Made by a program: the position numbers and the translations under genes
Assembly (NCBI GenBank): GCA_024349245.1
Contig: JALDNG010000038.1
Span: 4,367,501-4,431,500, forward strand
Reading direction: 5' to 3'
DNA from: Neodontobutis hainanensis
Lineage: Eukaryota > Chordata > Actinopteri > Gobiiformes > Odontobutidae
DNA: 64,000 bases
Notes under the pieces: generated by a model
The model's input: only the letters and a program-made list of their open reading frames with translations
Database searches by the model: none
What the model was told of the DNA's origin: nothing
In this document: piece after piece, positions 23,936-36,748 of the stretch
Position numbering within the stretch: the stretch's first letter is position 1
Layout: each line of letters starts with the position of its first letter

Positions 23936-26900
23936 ATGGAGTCTGAATCTATCCTGCCCAAGGCAAATACTACCTTTGCATTGACATTGCTTAAAAAGCT
24001 ATGTGAGGATGACAGAATTGGCAATATCTTCTGCTCTCCATTTAGCATCTCCTCAGCGATAGCTATGCTGATGCTGGGAACGAAGGGAAATACAGCCACA
24101 CAGATATCTGAGGTAACATACTCTCAAACACTCACTACTCACATATGGGCAAACTCTACTCTATTTGTCCAAAAACAGAAGATGGATCAAACCTCTAAAT
24201 CAAAATGAACCACTATTTCATAGTTGGTTGATTTTGATTTAACCTGAATAGAATATAGCGCTTGTAGTATCTTAACCATACCTCCAATAAGCCTCTACAT
24301 ACAATTACACTGGTGACACACGGACAGAAAAGAAGTGCTTCAGTTGTCATGTTACAGTTATGCTCCCATCTGGGCATGTTAATACAAGGACAGGTTTAGA
24401 CATCATTACAAATCCATGGATCTGGTTCAACATAGTTTTTGCCAATACAGTACTGTATTGCACAATCGCATTGTTACCATTACCGCAATGAGCAAATGAG
24501 GTTGGCAACAGTCTCATAATAGAAATGGAAAGTAATTTGTCATTACATAAAGAAAAAGTAAATAGATAGACAATCTGGCTTTGGTCAGCAGTAGTTTGTA
24601 ACACTCTGACAGTTGTGCTTTATTATTTGTGCTTGTTTGTGCATGTGGACAACAAAAATGCCTGATGAATTGACTCTAACTTTTCACTATGTCCAGGTCC
24701 TTTGCTTTACTGAGTCTGAGCGATCAAAGCCAGTAGATAATCAGGATGTGCAAATGCAGACACAGATGCAGTCACCAATGCATTCCCAAATGCAGACGAG
24801 GAAGCAGATGAGGATGCAGATACAGCAGTCCAGCAGGCTGCCACAGTACCTCTTGAAGGTGCCAGCTATTCATCAAGAAAAATAATCTTCTTGTTCACAT
24901 GATGCGGTGTGGTATAAACTAAGGTGAAAAGTATTATACAAACAATTCCCACCTCACTCTATTTATGTCTAAAACATAAAGCACAATCAGGACAGTTCTG
25001 GTGGGTACTTGTGTGTAAACTGCTTTTCCTCTTTGTTAACATTAGACTAATATTATTTGCTATTTCTAAGAACTTTCGTGCTTCTTCTGTATCTTTTTAA
25101 TTAACCAGCCTGCATTTTAAAAGTGGAGTGAGCAGTTCTGATGACATAAGGTGGTGAAATTTCAGATTGCGATTCCACAGCCTATACTTTCACCCCTCCT
25201 TCCAAGAACTTGGTGTTTTCTATGAATAAAACTCTACTTTAAATAATGAATTAACTTTTAACATGTACAAAGAAATGTCTTGTATGTCTTTATCTATACC
25301 TTCTAATACTATTTGTCATTGGGGTGACATCAGCTTTTTCAACCAAACGTGTTTTGATTTTGTCAGTTGTTCAATATGTACTGTATTTTTAATCACTAGG
25401 TTTTCTCTGGCTGTTCGCAGTGCCTTAAACCCCAGAACGGTAAAGACAATGTTGTCCACGCTAGCTTTGCCCAGCTGCTGCATGAACTCAACAAGTCGGA
25501 TGCATTGTATGCCCTGAGGGTTGTCAACCGGTTGTACGGGGAGCAGTCCTACAAGTTTGAAGAGGTGCATGTTTTTATAAGCAAGCATAAGATTTTCTAT
25601 TGCCAAGTGCCAACTCAGTATTTGAATTATAATGTCTATTTAACATTTGAGGCATCTCAGATGTTAGTCTTGGCAATGCCTTTCACCTGTGTGCCAATCC
25701 CTTTCTCTGTGTGCCAATCCATTTCCTGTCTAACTACACTGTATATATGCAACTAAAATTATGTTGTTTGTTTTTTCTTTATCTCTCTAGCATTACTTGG
25801 CTGAAATTAACAAGCTCTACAATGCTGAGCTAAAAACTGTGGATTTCAGCTCAAATGCAGAATCTGCCAGGGTCAACATCAACAACTGGGTGAAAGAAAA
25901 AACAGAAGGTATATAGAAAGATCATTAGTAATCCTTCACAAATAAAGTTCCATATAAATGATACAGTATAAAGCTGTGGTTGCTTGTTTTAGTGTAAAAA
26001 ATAATAATAGAATATGATAGCTATATATTGTTAATAGATGTTAAAACTGTTACTGAAGACCTACTGTTTGGGAGTCATCAGGGATCAGGCCATGCTCTTT
26101 TTGTGTTTTTAGGATTGCATAAATTTCAGATTCAAATTTCAAGATTATCTTCTAACAGCTAACATTTAGTTTGACTCTGTTTGTTGTTCATCAGGTAAAA
26201 TTAAGAACCTGCTGTCCCAGGATATGGTCGATAACTTGACAAAGCTGCTGCTGGTCAATGCCATTTACTTCAAAGGAAAATGGAGCACACAGTTTGAGAA
26301 AGAGTTCACAGTTGATGCCACGTTTCGACTAAACAAGGTTATTATTCACAAATATTATTGTGTCAGCAGCCACAGATTTTATACAAAAACTTAAAAAGAG
26401 TATGCTCTCTTGGTGAAGCAAATTGTTCATTTGCCAGTATAAAGGTTAGTACTGGAGTTAGTATTGTATTGCATTGGAGCATTACTAAAATTCTATCTAG
26501 TTCTATCTGAAGTATCAGAGCATTTACCATTTAATTCAATTTAGAATAAACATCCCTGAGAAAGAGTTTAATCTAAAAAACTATAAAAAACTAAAATAGG
26601 TCACACCCTTTTCAAAGGAATCAGTTGGCACCAATGATTGCACTTTGACACAACTGAACTGTGGGCACTTTTTCTCCAGAAACTTATCATTGTAGGCCTT
26701 ATCTACACAAATGCCAGTGTACTCTGTGGCCTAAAATATTCTCCTGAGAGCCATTAAGTAACTTTTATTGGCACTGCACCAATGACTTGCCAAAACCATT
26801 TTTAAAAGAATCAAGGTCTATCGGTTCCACTTAATTTTCAATAACTAAATTGTACATATATAAGACATCTCTTAAAATAGTAATTATGAGAAACGATTCT

Positions 26901-27884
26901 TTTTTATGTGCTGCCAGAATGAAAGGGCTGAAATATAAAAAAAATATTGGTCAAATCAGTCAAACACAGTGAAAACTACATATAGTTCTATATGTAGTTA
27001 TATGTTGGTGGGACAGTATACACTCAAATATAATACACTCACGTTTTGTGTTTTTTTCAGACGACCACAAAGCCAGTGAAAATGATGCAAAAGAAAAGTA
27101 AATTCCATTTCACTTTTATAGAAGAGGCCAAATGCAAGGTATACAGACATGCAACACTGTTTTTAATGTTTAAAAACTTTTGGATGGACTAAGTAGTGTT
27201 TATTAATACTCTGTATGTATTTGGCAGATACTTGAAATGCCTTATAAAGGAAATAAATTGAGCATGATCATCATTTTGCCCAATGACATCGAGGACAACA
27301 CGACCGGCTTAGAGCAGGTAAACATATCGACATTTCAGGGAAAAATACAATTGTGCTGTGAAGTTAAAATGTTTTATTGATTTATTATGTTGTTTGTCAA
27401 TGTCCCAGCTAGAGCAGGAGTTGACGTATGAGAAATTTAAGGAGTGGACTCGCCAAGTCATGACGGGTCAAGTTGAGGTTGAAGTGAGGCTGCCTCGGTT
27501 CAAGATGGAGGAAACGTATGACCTGAATGACGTGCTGACAAACATGGGGATGGTGGACGCTTTTGATGTTTCAAAGAGTGACTTCTCTGGTGAGACTATC
27601 CTTCTGTGGGACAAAACTGCTGATGTTAGGATTTTTTTAACACTTCTCTGTTTTCAGGTATGTCTTCAAGGAATGACCTGGTGCTGTCAAAGGTCGTGCA
27701 CAAGGCTTTTGTGGAGGTAAATGAAGAGGGGACAGAGGCTGCTGCTGCCACTGGAGCTGTTATTTCTGGAAGATCGTTAATGATTCCTGAAACCTTCATC
27801 GCAGACCACCCCTTCCTGTTCTTCATCAGACATAACGCCTCCAACTGTGTGCTCTTTGCCGGACGATTCTGCTCACCTGAGTAA
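23936..27884 (+). CDS. serpinb1l: Serpin E: clade B serpin with optional CD-loop exon, P1 Arg
   Basis: Coding exons: 23936-24112, 24697-24858, 25421-25564, 25791-25908, 26195-26337, 27061-27138, 27228-27317, 27409-27589, 27658-27884; 1320 bases, 439 residues. ATG lies just after an AG acceptor and gives [20 protein letters not shown]. Exon 24697-24858 is the extra one: [13 protein letters not shown] then a loop with repeated Met-Gln pairs ([20 protein letters not shown]), ending LPQYLLK. In clade B serpins this exon encodes the loop between helices C and D. Hinge [10 protein letters not shown], loop [14 protein letters not shown] and signature [10 protein letters not shown] are intact; Arg-Ser falls at the canonical P1-P1', predicting trypsin-like targets. 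It is the most diverged of the four right-arm serpins and lies first in the array, so it is the oldest branch there. No signal peptide. Confidence 0.92.
24697..24858 (+). other. Met/Gln-rich CD-loop exon of serpin E
   Basis: A 162-base, phase 0-0 exon, so it can be skipped or included without changing frame. It follows GTCCAG and ends before GTGCC. The loop has about ten Met and fourteen Gln residues in 54. In human SERPINB2 the equivalent loop contains Gln residues used by transglutaminase; whether that holds here is unknown. Confidence 0.8.
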
Positions 27885-27889
27885 AGATA

Positions 27890-28780
27890 ACATACATTGT
27901 TTAGATTAGTCCTACATTTTCAATGCACAAAAAGACATGTTTACTTACATGATTAAAAGAAGACATTGAGGTGCAATTATTCTTTTTTTTACACCGGAGA
28001 CCATTTGCTTTATCAGTGTTATCAAAAGTTCACTATCTGCTGTAACAGTTTACTTAATTGTTGTTAATTTTTTTAAGAGTATGTATTAAATTTGGTATTA
28101 AGCCAATTGTAAAATCCTCTTTGCTTGTGTTTTCACTGATTGTGTTTTATCCCTAAAGAAGTATATGGCCATATGTACTGCATTGTTTTATTCAGCTTAC
28201 ACTTCAGCTTAAACTGGTAATTTAGTTAATTATCTTCTCTAAAATAAAGAATATCAATAGGCAACAGACAAGCAGAAACTTGTTGGAAAAACATATTAGA
28301 ATATGGAGAGTGTGAGCAAGGTAGGACATTTTTAGCTTTTTAGTTGCGACTGGACTTTTTAAAATGCAGAAATTATATGAACAGAATATGAGAGGAACCT
28401 GAAGGTGGCAGCAATGCATTTTAGTGGATGGCAATCTTTGTTAACCTTGGGTTTATCCCAAAGAAGATGAAAATCTCCAAAAACATATTTGGTATAGTAC
28501 AACAGAGTCCGGTTTAGTAAATAGAATATATTTCTTTTAATTGTATTTTGTTATCTTTTTGTTTTTTGGGATTAAGGGGATTTAGTGAACTCTTGTTTAC
28601 ACTCCAAAACAGTAGGTGGCGCAAGTGCTGCTCGCCATTCATCAACACAAAGAAGAATGATACTTCCGCATTCCGCACATTGTCACGTGATAATGCAAAA
28701 GCCCTGTCGCCGTATCATTTGGACACGGGTCAAGGATTTATTATTAGAATATATAACAGTTCTAATATTACATCCATGCT
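27890..28780. other. Intergenic between serpins E and F
   Basis: ATTAAA at 27952-27957, about 70 bases past the stop, may serve as the polyadenylation signal of E. ACAGTAGGTGGCGC at about 28609-28622 matches the CTCF core except at one base. Nothing else recognised. Confidence 0.4.
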
Positions 28781-28783
28781 TTC

Positions 28784-28860
28784 GGGGCGTGTCGCTCCCT
28801 TAATAATAAAAACTGAGGGTTCACGCTGAAGTCTTTTTGTGAAGGAAAACTTGAACACTA
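28784..28860 (+). promoter_or_regulatory. Core promoter and non-coding exon 1 of serpin F
   Basis: GGGGCGTGTCG at 28784-28794, TTAATAATAAAA at 28800-28811 in the TATA position, then exon 1 (TTTTTGTGAAGGAAAACTTG) ending at 28860 before GTAAGTG. Nearly the same block precedes G and H. Confidence 0.65.
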
Positions 28861-29312
28861 GTAAGTGAATGATGTATATAATGTAATGTATAATGGTTAA
28901 TCTTTTATTGTGTCGCTACTGGTTTATTAGATGGTAATAATCTTAACTACTGGAGGATATCTGAGTGTGTAGCTCAACATCTAGCACTTTTTTATGTTCC
29001 TTTTTGAATAATCTCCCATTAAAACTTAAGCGTTAGTTACTTTAGTATGTTTTTGCATTGCTTAAAAGCTTACAATGACTTTGGATTAACTGTATTTCAT
29101 TAAAATAGGGTCAGTGCGCTCTACAAGCACATGCAATTACTGCACAAACGCCCAGCAGCCTCATTTATTTTCCTTTTATAGAGCCCACCTGGATCAGAAA
29201 TGTGCACGCCCTCTCCAGGCCTCCATCCAACCAAAGAACTGCAACTGTTTATGTAAGTATAATGACAATGCAATAACTAATGTGTTACTATGCTTTTCTT
29301 GAAACAGACACA

Positions 29313-32300
29313 ATGGCATCTGAGACGACTCTGTCCAAGGCTAACACCAGCTTCGCTCTGGCTCTGTTCAAAGCCCTGGGCGACAAAGACGGAGCATCCA
29401 ATGTCTTCTACTCCCCTTTCAGCATCTCCTCAGCGCTCGCGATGGTGCTGCTGGGGGCCAGGGGCAACACGGCCACACAGATGTCAGAGGTAACATGCAC
29501 ACGACCACAGTTCAGTATGAATCACCAAATGAGTCGTTCAAAGTCAACAAAAAAGTTGTACTGTACTTGTTGTTAAAGGAATAGTTTTATGTTGTTGTTA
29601 TGTTGGGAGTGTAAATAGTTTAGTTCATGCCTTATCAGGTCTACCTTGTGTGCACTGGAGACGTATTCAACTCTTTGTCTGGCTGTTTAGTAGTTCTGAA
29701 ACTCATCTGTTATACTTTAATCCTGCAGGAAGTGTCTTATTATTATATAAATGAGAAAACTGACATTGTTTTAAAAAACATGTTTGGTGTCACATCAAGC
29801 CACACACAATGGCTGTAACCACACCCTGACCATTTATCATGGCTAGTAGAAATGTGAGTATGTAATGAAGGACAGGGCCTCACCTTTAAAGTCAGTAAAG
29901 CAAGGAAGTTCATTCATTCTCTGTAGGGCTAGTACCTAAAGTAAGAAAAACGACTAAATGCCTTTTATGAAAGGGAGGAACTGTTTGGAAAATTGCGAAG
30001 CAGCTTACTTTGACATATTTGTGTTGCCATAAAAAGCTGCCACATTACTCACTCAGAGTATGGGAGTAAGTCATGGGTTTTCATTTACTGGAAATATGGA
30101 GGAGACATAGAGTAAATGGGTGTGTGGCTCTGTGAAAGAGACCTAAGGTTATGACAGACATTACTGGTAGCAACATGTCTGTGGAGGTTCTCAGTCATCC
30201 AGGACACACATTACTGCTCTGTTGGGGTTGTGCAGCTAGTTACTAGAAAAAGTGAAGTGGCTATTTATAGTTAGTTTAGTCAGCTGAGTAACATGAACCC
30301 TAGAAATACGCTGGTCTAAAGAAATGTGTTTGTGTTCAGTCTGAAATTTAACACAAAAAAAAACACAAAGTAATTGGATCAACACTAAATACTCTATGTG
30401 GTTTATTCAGGTTTTACTTTTCAATACTCACCATCTTTCTATATTTTATACTTTTGTTAGATTTACCCTGTAACAAAATCACTTGTTGCCAAAGAGATAT
30501 CATTTAAGTTGTGCTTAAAGATAAAATGGAGAGAAAAACGTGGGTCATAAAGTTAGTTGCTGGTAAATAACTTTTGCCATGGTATCTCTCTGGTAAAACT
30601 TAATGGACTGGCCTAAAATACTTTTGAGAAGCTCATCTGATGGAAGTCTTCATATTTTGTTTTTTAGAAGCTTTTGTTCTCATTTGAAGTTATTGGTACT
30701 AATATTTTTCTCATTTTCATTTCATCTTTTTTTACCAAGAGTGACTGGATTATGGCCGCCTTCGTACAACCTTATTTCTAAAAACTCTTGTCCTGTTTCT
30801 CCACAGTGTCTGAAGACTAAGGCTATTACAAACGATGTCCACGCTACCTTTGCCTCACTCCTAGAAGCGTTAAACAAGCCGGACACTCCTTATGCCCTCA
30901 GTGTGGCCAACAGGCTGTACGGAGAGCAGTCCTACCAGTTTATTGAGGTGTGTGTCACAAAAAACAACCACAAATCAGATTATAGTACACATATGTACAC
31001 TCTCATGGAAAAGAAATTAGTTGTTATTCAGAAAAGAAAAGAAAAATCAAGAATATATCCAGAGAAATTGATACACCTGTTTATATATCTGCTAAAAACA
31101 AAACAAAATGTGCCATCTAACACAAATAATGATGATAGACTTTATTTTTTATCGTACCCAATACCTTTAATTTCCGCTAAATACATGCTTTTTTCTGTTT
31201 AGGATTTTTTGGGAGGGACTAAGAAGTACTACAAGGCAGAACTGGAGACTGTGGACTTCATTAAAAATACAGAGGGTGCACGGGTCAACATTAACACCTG
31301 GGTGGAGCAGCAGACACAAGGTTTTCACAGATTTACACTCACCTAAAGCATCATTAGGAACACCTGTTCAATCTCTCATTAATGCAAGAATCTAATCAAC
31401 CAATCACATGGCAGTTGCTTCAGTGCATTTAGGGGTGTGGTCCTGGTCAAGACGATCTCCTGAACTCCAAACTGAATGTCAAAATGTGAAAGAAAGGTGA
31501 TTTAAACAATTTTGAGCGTGGCCTGGTTATTGGTGCCAGACAGGCCGGCCGGAGTATTTCACAATCTGCTCAGTTACTGGGATTTTCACCCACAACCATT
31601 TCTAGGGTTTACAAAGAATGGTGTGAAAAGGGAAAAACATCCAGTATGTGGCAGTCCTGTGGGTGAAAAAGCCTTGTTGATGCTAGAGGCCAGAGGAGAA
31701 TGGGCCGACTGATTCAAGCTGATAGAAGAGCAACTTTGACAGAAATAACCACTCGTTACAACCGAGGTATGCAGCAAAGCATTTGTGAAGCCACAACACG
31801 CACAACATTGAGGCGGCTGGGCTCCAACAGCAGAAGACCCCACCGGGTACCACTCATCTCCACTACAAATAGGAAAAAGAGGCTACAATTTGCACGAGCT
31901 CACCAAAATTGGGCAGTTGAAGATTGGAAAAATGTTGCCTGGTCTGATGAGTCTGATTTCTGTTCAGACATTCAGATGGTAGAGTCAGAATTTGGTGTAA
32001 ACAGAATGAGATCATAGATCCATCATGCCTTGTTTCCACTGTGCAGGCTGGTGCTGGTGGTGGCGGTGTAATGGTGTGGGGGATGTTTTCTTGGCACACT
32101 TTAGGCCCCTTAGTGCCAATTGGGCATTGTTTAAATGCCACGGCCGACCTGAGCTTTGTTTCTGACCATGTCCTTCTCTTTATGACCACCTTGTACCCAT
32201 CCCCTGATGGCTACTTCCAGCAGGATAACGCACCATGTCACAAAGCTCCAATCATTTCAAATTGGTTTCTTGAACATGACAATGAGTTCACTGAACTAAA

Positions 32301-34227
32301 ATGGCCCCCACAGTCACCAGATCTTAACCCAATAGAGCATCTTTGGGATGTGGTGGAACGTGAGCTTTGTGCCCTGGATGTGCATCTTCAACTGCAAGAT
32401 GCTATCCTATCAATATGGGCCAACATTTCTAAAGAATGCTTTCAGCACCTTGTTGAATCAATGCCACATAGAATTAAGGCAGTTCTGAAGACAAAAGGGG
32501 GTCAAACACAGTATTAGTCTGGTGTTCCTAATAATCCTTGTATATTTGTGATATATTAGCAAGTGTACATCCTCACAGACTGATGTTGGCTCATTCATTT
32601 GTGATTGATCCAATGTATTTATAATCCCTGTGGTATTAACTAACCAATGTATTAATGGTTCATCAGGTAAAATTAAGGATCTGCTGGTCAAAGGTGTGGT
32701 GGACGGCAGGACGAGGCTGGTGCTGGTCAATGCCATGTACTTCAAAAGCTACTGGAACAAGCAGTTTCAGGAGAGCCACACAGATGATGCCAAGTTTAGA
32801 CTCAACAAGGTAACAATGCAATGTTAAACTACAATGATTTAGCTAAATACAACATGAAATAATTGATGTGCCAACTTTCTTAAATAATTGAACCAATGTG
32901 TTGCAACCAGTGCAAAAAGTCATGTCCATCTTTAGTTTAAAATCAGACGAACAGTGGACGACTTTTAAAGCATGACCACACCACACCAACAAACTGTTGA
33001 GTTTAATGGTTGGATAATTAACATATACTGTATTATTATTTATAATTTATTCCTATTATTTTATTTAATTTTATTATTATTAAATGCATTTAATGTGTAT
33101 CTGTTTTCAGAACGACACTAAACCAGCGAAGATGATGCACCAAAAATCAAGGTTTCCATTAACATATATCTCAGAGGCCAACTGCCAGGTAAGTTGAGTC
33201 AGTAGTTTTTAGCATTAGTGTTAAAAAGTAAATAAGCTATGTTGTCATTAAAAATGTTGTGTTTTTGTTGCTGATTTCCAGGTCATAGACTTGCCTTATA
33301 AAGGGAGAGAGCTCAGTATGCTCATCTTCTTGCCCAAAGACATTGAGGATAGTTCCACAGGTCTGGAGAAGGTAGGACACATAAAAGTGTGGCTGAAGAC
33401 ATACAAACATTTACTGTTGCCTTTTTGTTTAAAAAGTGTTTCTTTTGCAGCTGGAGCAGCAGCTGACCTATGAGAACTTTGTGGAGTGGACTCGTCCGGA
33501 CAAGATGCATGAAGTTGAAGTCCAGGTGGGGCTTCCTCGATTCAAGCTGGAGGAAAAATATGACCTGAAGGAAGTGTTGACCAGCATGGGCATGGGGGAT
33601 GCTTTTGATCCATCAAAGAGTGACTTCTCTGGTAAGAAATTTACATAAAGTAATTGACCCATTATCAAACTCCATCAAGGTTCTTTCTGTCCTATTTTCC
33701 TACTTTAGTTTTAGGGATCATAAGCAAGTATTAATCTCACAAAAATTTTGATGAAAAAGGCCTTAGAATTACACTGTAGAGCATTGACTCTTTGTTGCAC
33801 ATTCTTTAATCATATTTTAACTGTTTTTTAACTAAATTAAACACTTGCTGCGTTTGTGCAAAGTTTCTCAAACTACGGAACATAAACTTTGTTTTTTGTT
33901 GCTATGTCCAAGATCATTATTCAATCAAAAGGCCAACAAAGGATCATTGTCTGAGTATGATTTCTTTCTAATCTAATCCTTTCTATTTCAGGCATGTCTC
34001 CAGCCAAAGACCTGGTGATTTCAGAGGTTGTCCACAAAGCTTTTGTGGAGGTAAAAGAAGAGGGAACTGAGGCGGCAGCTGCCACTGCTGTTGTCATGAG
34101 GCTGGGCTGTGCCAGGTCCACCAAGCCTCCAGCTCAGTTTATCGCAGATCATCCCTTCCTCTTCTTCATTCGACACAATGCCTCCAATACTGTTCTCTTT
34201 GCTGGCAGATACTGTTCCCCTGAGTGA
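29313..34227 (+). CDS. serpinb1l: Serpin F: clade B serpin with extended reactive loop
   Basis: Coding exons: 29313-29489, 30807-30947, 31203-31320, 32667-32809, 33111-33188, 33282-33371, 33451-33631, 33992-34227; 1164 bases, 387 residues. Starts [20 protein letters not shown] in a good context (ACACAATGG). Hinge [10 protein letters not shown] is followed by [17 protein letters not shown] and [10 protein letters not shown]: the loop is three residues longer than usual, so P1 is open (Gly by count from the hinge, Arg of the ARS triplet by count from the signature). No CD-loop exon: the intron between the first two coding exons carries a deletion compared with H. A Tc1-like element sits in the intron after 31320. 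Body sequence nearly equal to G and H. All frames close. Confidence 0.93.
31336..32540 (+). mobile_element. Tc1-like DNA transposon inserted in an intron of serpin F
   Basis: The element lies between TA at 31334-31335 and TA at 32541-32542. Its 5' inverted repeat (31336-31364) ends ATTAGGAACACC; the 3' repeat (32521-32540, reversed) ends the same but lacks about nine outer bases. It encodes a broken transposase in three frames: helix-turn-helix part at about 31512-31712, then 31700-32017 with VAWSDESDF (first Asp), and 32041-32517 with [11 protein letters not shown] (second Asp) and [14 protein letters not shown] (Glu), a DD34E triad. Frameshifts and a stop make it inactive. The same intron in G and H reads AGATTTATATTTGTG with no insert, giving the exact empty site. 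Confidence 0.93.
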
Positions 34228-34229
34228 GA

Positions 34230-34750
34230 AATCCATTATAAAAGCCAGAAAAGGGAAGTCAGTTTATCCCCTATCACTGTAAAACTCTGTCACTGCTCTG
34301 ATGTTTATTATTAACCACAGCTGTCCAATCTCCAAACCAAACTAATACCAGAATGGCTTTTAGAATGAACATTTTAATCCCATTTACACTCATTTGCAGT
34401 TGGACAAGTGCCTTTTAGCGTTAGGGCTCATTGATCCACTGCACACTCAAGTATTGTATTAAATGTATTTGTACTGTACTAATATGCTTACTAATACAAC
34501 ATTGGGTCACAATGGATCAGAAATGTGCAGTGTTTATTTTTTTTATGTGGACAATCATACAGCATATTATTTATCTTTCCTTATGTTTTTTCATTTGTAA
34601 TATAAGTGCGTAGATTGCAAATGCTTTTTTTGGTCACATTAATAGGAATTGGTTTGTCAAAAGGATTAACTAAACAATTTTCAGATATTACACAGTATCA
34701 GCCAGTGAGGGTAAACTCTCTGTCTGCTGCTGCTGCGGCTCATTTAATGG
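34230..34750. other. 3' flank of serpin F
   Basis: Aligns by eye with the 3' flanks of G and H. Where H and G have AATAAA, F has AATATA (around 34599), so its polyadenylation signal is weaker or displaced. Confidence 0.5.
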
Positions 34751-34754
34751 TAAA

Positions 34755-34930
34755 TGGTAAATGGATCAGGCAGGATTTGGAGGCAGGGGCAGGGGCATGG
34801 AAACTGGCGTTAGGGACGTGAAATATAACCTTGCTGGCGGGGAAGGAGCCTGAGCTTGTGCAGGAGGTTGAGAGGTACTGACTAGAGATAGTCGGGCTCA
34901 CGTCCATGCACAGCTTTGGCGGCGTGGCAT
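34755..34930 (+). mobile_element. Short non-LTR retrotransposon fragment
   Basis: The region around GGGACGTGAAATATAACCTT and GGCGGGGAAGGAGCCTGAGC resembles the endonuclease-coding part of common fish LINEs (Rex3/RTE-like or related). Frames are broken, and it joins directly to the Tc1-like element that follows. Confidence 0.45.
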
Positions 34931-34934
34931 TGAG

Positions 34935-36005
34935 TGGATCAGTCTGTGGCACTGCTCAGGTGTTATGAGAGTCCAGGTTGCTCTGATAGTGGCCTTCAGC
35001 TCTTCTGCATTGTTGGGTCTGGCCTATCGCATCATCCTCTTCACAATACTCCATAGATTTTCTATGAGGTTAAGGGCAGGCAGGTTTGCTGGCCAATTTA
35101 GAACAGGGACACATGGTCCTTAAACTAGGTAGTGGTTGCTTTGGCCCTCTGTGCAGGTGCAAAGTCCTGTTGGAAAATGAAATTTGCATCTCCATAAAGT
35201 TGGTCAGCAGCAGGAAGCATGAAGTGCTCTAAAACCTCCTGGTATACGGCTTTGTTGACCTTGGACCTCAGAAAACACAGTGGACAAACACCAGCAGATG
35301 ACGTGGCCTCTAAACCATCACTGACTGGAAACTTTACACTGGACCAAGCAACGTGGATTGTGTGTCTCTCCTCTCTTCCTCCAGACTCTGGGACCCTGAT
35401 TTCCCAAAGAAATGCAAAATTTACTTCAGCATCAACATAACTTTGGACCACTCGGCAGCAGTCCAGTCCTTTTTGTCTTAAGCCCTGGCCAGACGCTTCT
35501 GACGCTGTCTGTTGTTCAAGTGCACTGACTCCATCTGCAGTCCACTCTTTCTGAAAGGGTTTTGTTTCATTATCCTCTCCAGGGTGTGGTTATCCCTATT
35601 GTTTTTCTACCACATTCTTTACTTCCTTTCACCTCTCTAATAATGTGCTTGGACACAGAGCTCTGTGAACAGCCAGCTTCTTTTGCAATGACCTTTTGTG
35701 TCTTGCCCTCCTTGTTCAAGGTGTATATGGTCGTTTTGGACAACTGTCATGTCAGCAGTTGTCCGAATGATTGTGTAGCCTACAGAACTAGACTGAGAGA
35801 CCATTTAAAGGCCTTTGCAGGTGTTTTGAGATAATTAGCTGATTAGAGTGTGGCACCAGGTCTCTTCAATATTGAACTTGAATTTGGGATTTTCCTCAGT
35901 TGACAGTTATAATCATCAGAAATTAAAATAAATAAACATTTGAAATATTTCAGTCTGTGTGTAATGGTTGAATATAGTATACAAGTTTCACTTTTCTGTA
36001 GACAT
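34935..36005 (-). mobile_element. Second Tc1-like element, minus strand, degenerate
   Basis: The minus strand at 35451-35125 encodes LEHFMLPAADQLYGDANFIF followed by QQDFAPAQ, the second catalytic Asp region of Tc1 transposases, and 35040-34985 encodes the C-terminal ARPNNAEELKATIRAT. The N-terminal part lies at about 35850-35450, in broken frames, and the end near 35870-36000 (including AACATTTGAAATATTTCAGT) is the typical terminal region of this fish family. A different Tc1 family from the one at 31336-32540. Internally deleted and inactive. Confidence 0.8.
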
Positions 36006-36029
36006 AGACAGTTACAGACAATCAATTAA

Positions 36030-36165
36030 TCTCACATCCATTCATTGGAGACACTTCAGAGTTGCCAATTGACCTATACATGCATGTGTTTGGACGGTGG
36101 GAGGAAGAAGGAATACCAGGAGAGAACCCATGGTAACACAGGGAGGACATGTGGACACGGTAATT
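36030..36165 (+). repeat. Dispersed repeat, copy 1 (also at 45930-46030)
   Basis: The sequence from ATTCATTGGAGACACTTCAG through TGGACGGTGGGAGGAAGAAG to GGAGAGAACCCATGG recurs at 45930-46030 with few differences. It resembles a very common teleost repeat, and both copies sit upstream of serpins G and H, so it may simply have been duplicated with the gene unit. Confidence 0.6.
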
Positions 36166-36660
36166 TTAGTTATTTCTTTTTAATTGTATTACCCATTTAT
36201 TATCTCCAGCTGTGCATGATTTATTAAATGAATCACTGTATTGTTCACTCTAGTTTTTTTGTCTTCTGTTATTTGTTAGGAAAAAAGCAATTTTATATTT
36301 GTACATATGTTTAAACAATACTTTAAAATCCACATTCATTTAAAAAATCATTATCAGAAGGAGCAGCCATCATTTCTTCTGCAATTAAAACAGACACATT
36401 TCATTAGGGGAGATTATAAACAACTTTAGCACAGGTCAAACTGTGAAGCTGGATTTACACTGTTTTCAAACCGTGTTTCAAAAAGTGTTTCTTCGATAGA
36501 TGGGATTATTCCTTATTATTCCTCACAATTCAGAACAACATTTTTTAGATTTTAGATATCAGAGTTTTAAAAGTCTTTGTAGGACGTGTGGCATCTCCTC
36601 TTTATAAAGACTCTCTAGTACAAGACTTCCGTATGTTGACATCATTGATGATGTTCGCCT
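36166..36660. other. Upstream flank of serpin G, shared with H
   Basis: Aligns by eye with 46935-47400 upstream of H, including AGGACGTGTGGCATCTCCTC next to TTTATAAAGACTCTCT (about 36600), a second TATA-like box well upstream of the core promoter. Confidence 0.5.
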
Positions 36661-36663
36661 TTT

Positions 36664-36748
36664 GGGGCGTGTCGTTCTTTTAATAATAAAAATAAAGACT
36701 GCTCACGTTCACGTTTTTCTGTGAAGGAAAGTCTCCTGAACACTACTG
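36664..36748 (+). promoter_or_regulatory. Core promoter and non-coding exon 1 of serpin G
   Basis: GGGGCGTGTCG at 36664-36674, TTAATAATAAAAAT at 36680-36693, then exon 1 (TTCTGTGAAGGAAAGTCTCC) ending at 36748 before GTAAGTG. Confidence 0.65.

Noticed and set aside
30603..31202. A 199-codon plus-strand frame
   Set aside because: It reads through intron sequence into the 30807-30947 serpin exon in frame. Only that exon is coding, as paralogs show the same acceptor.
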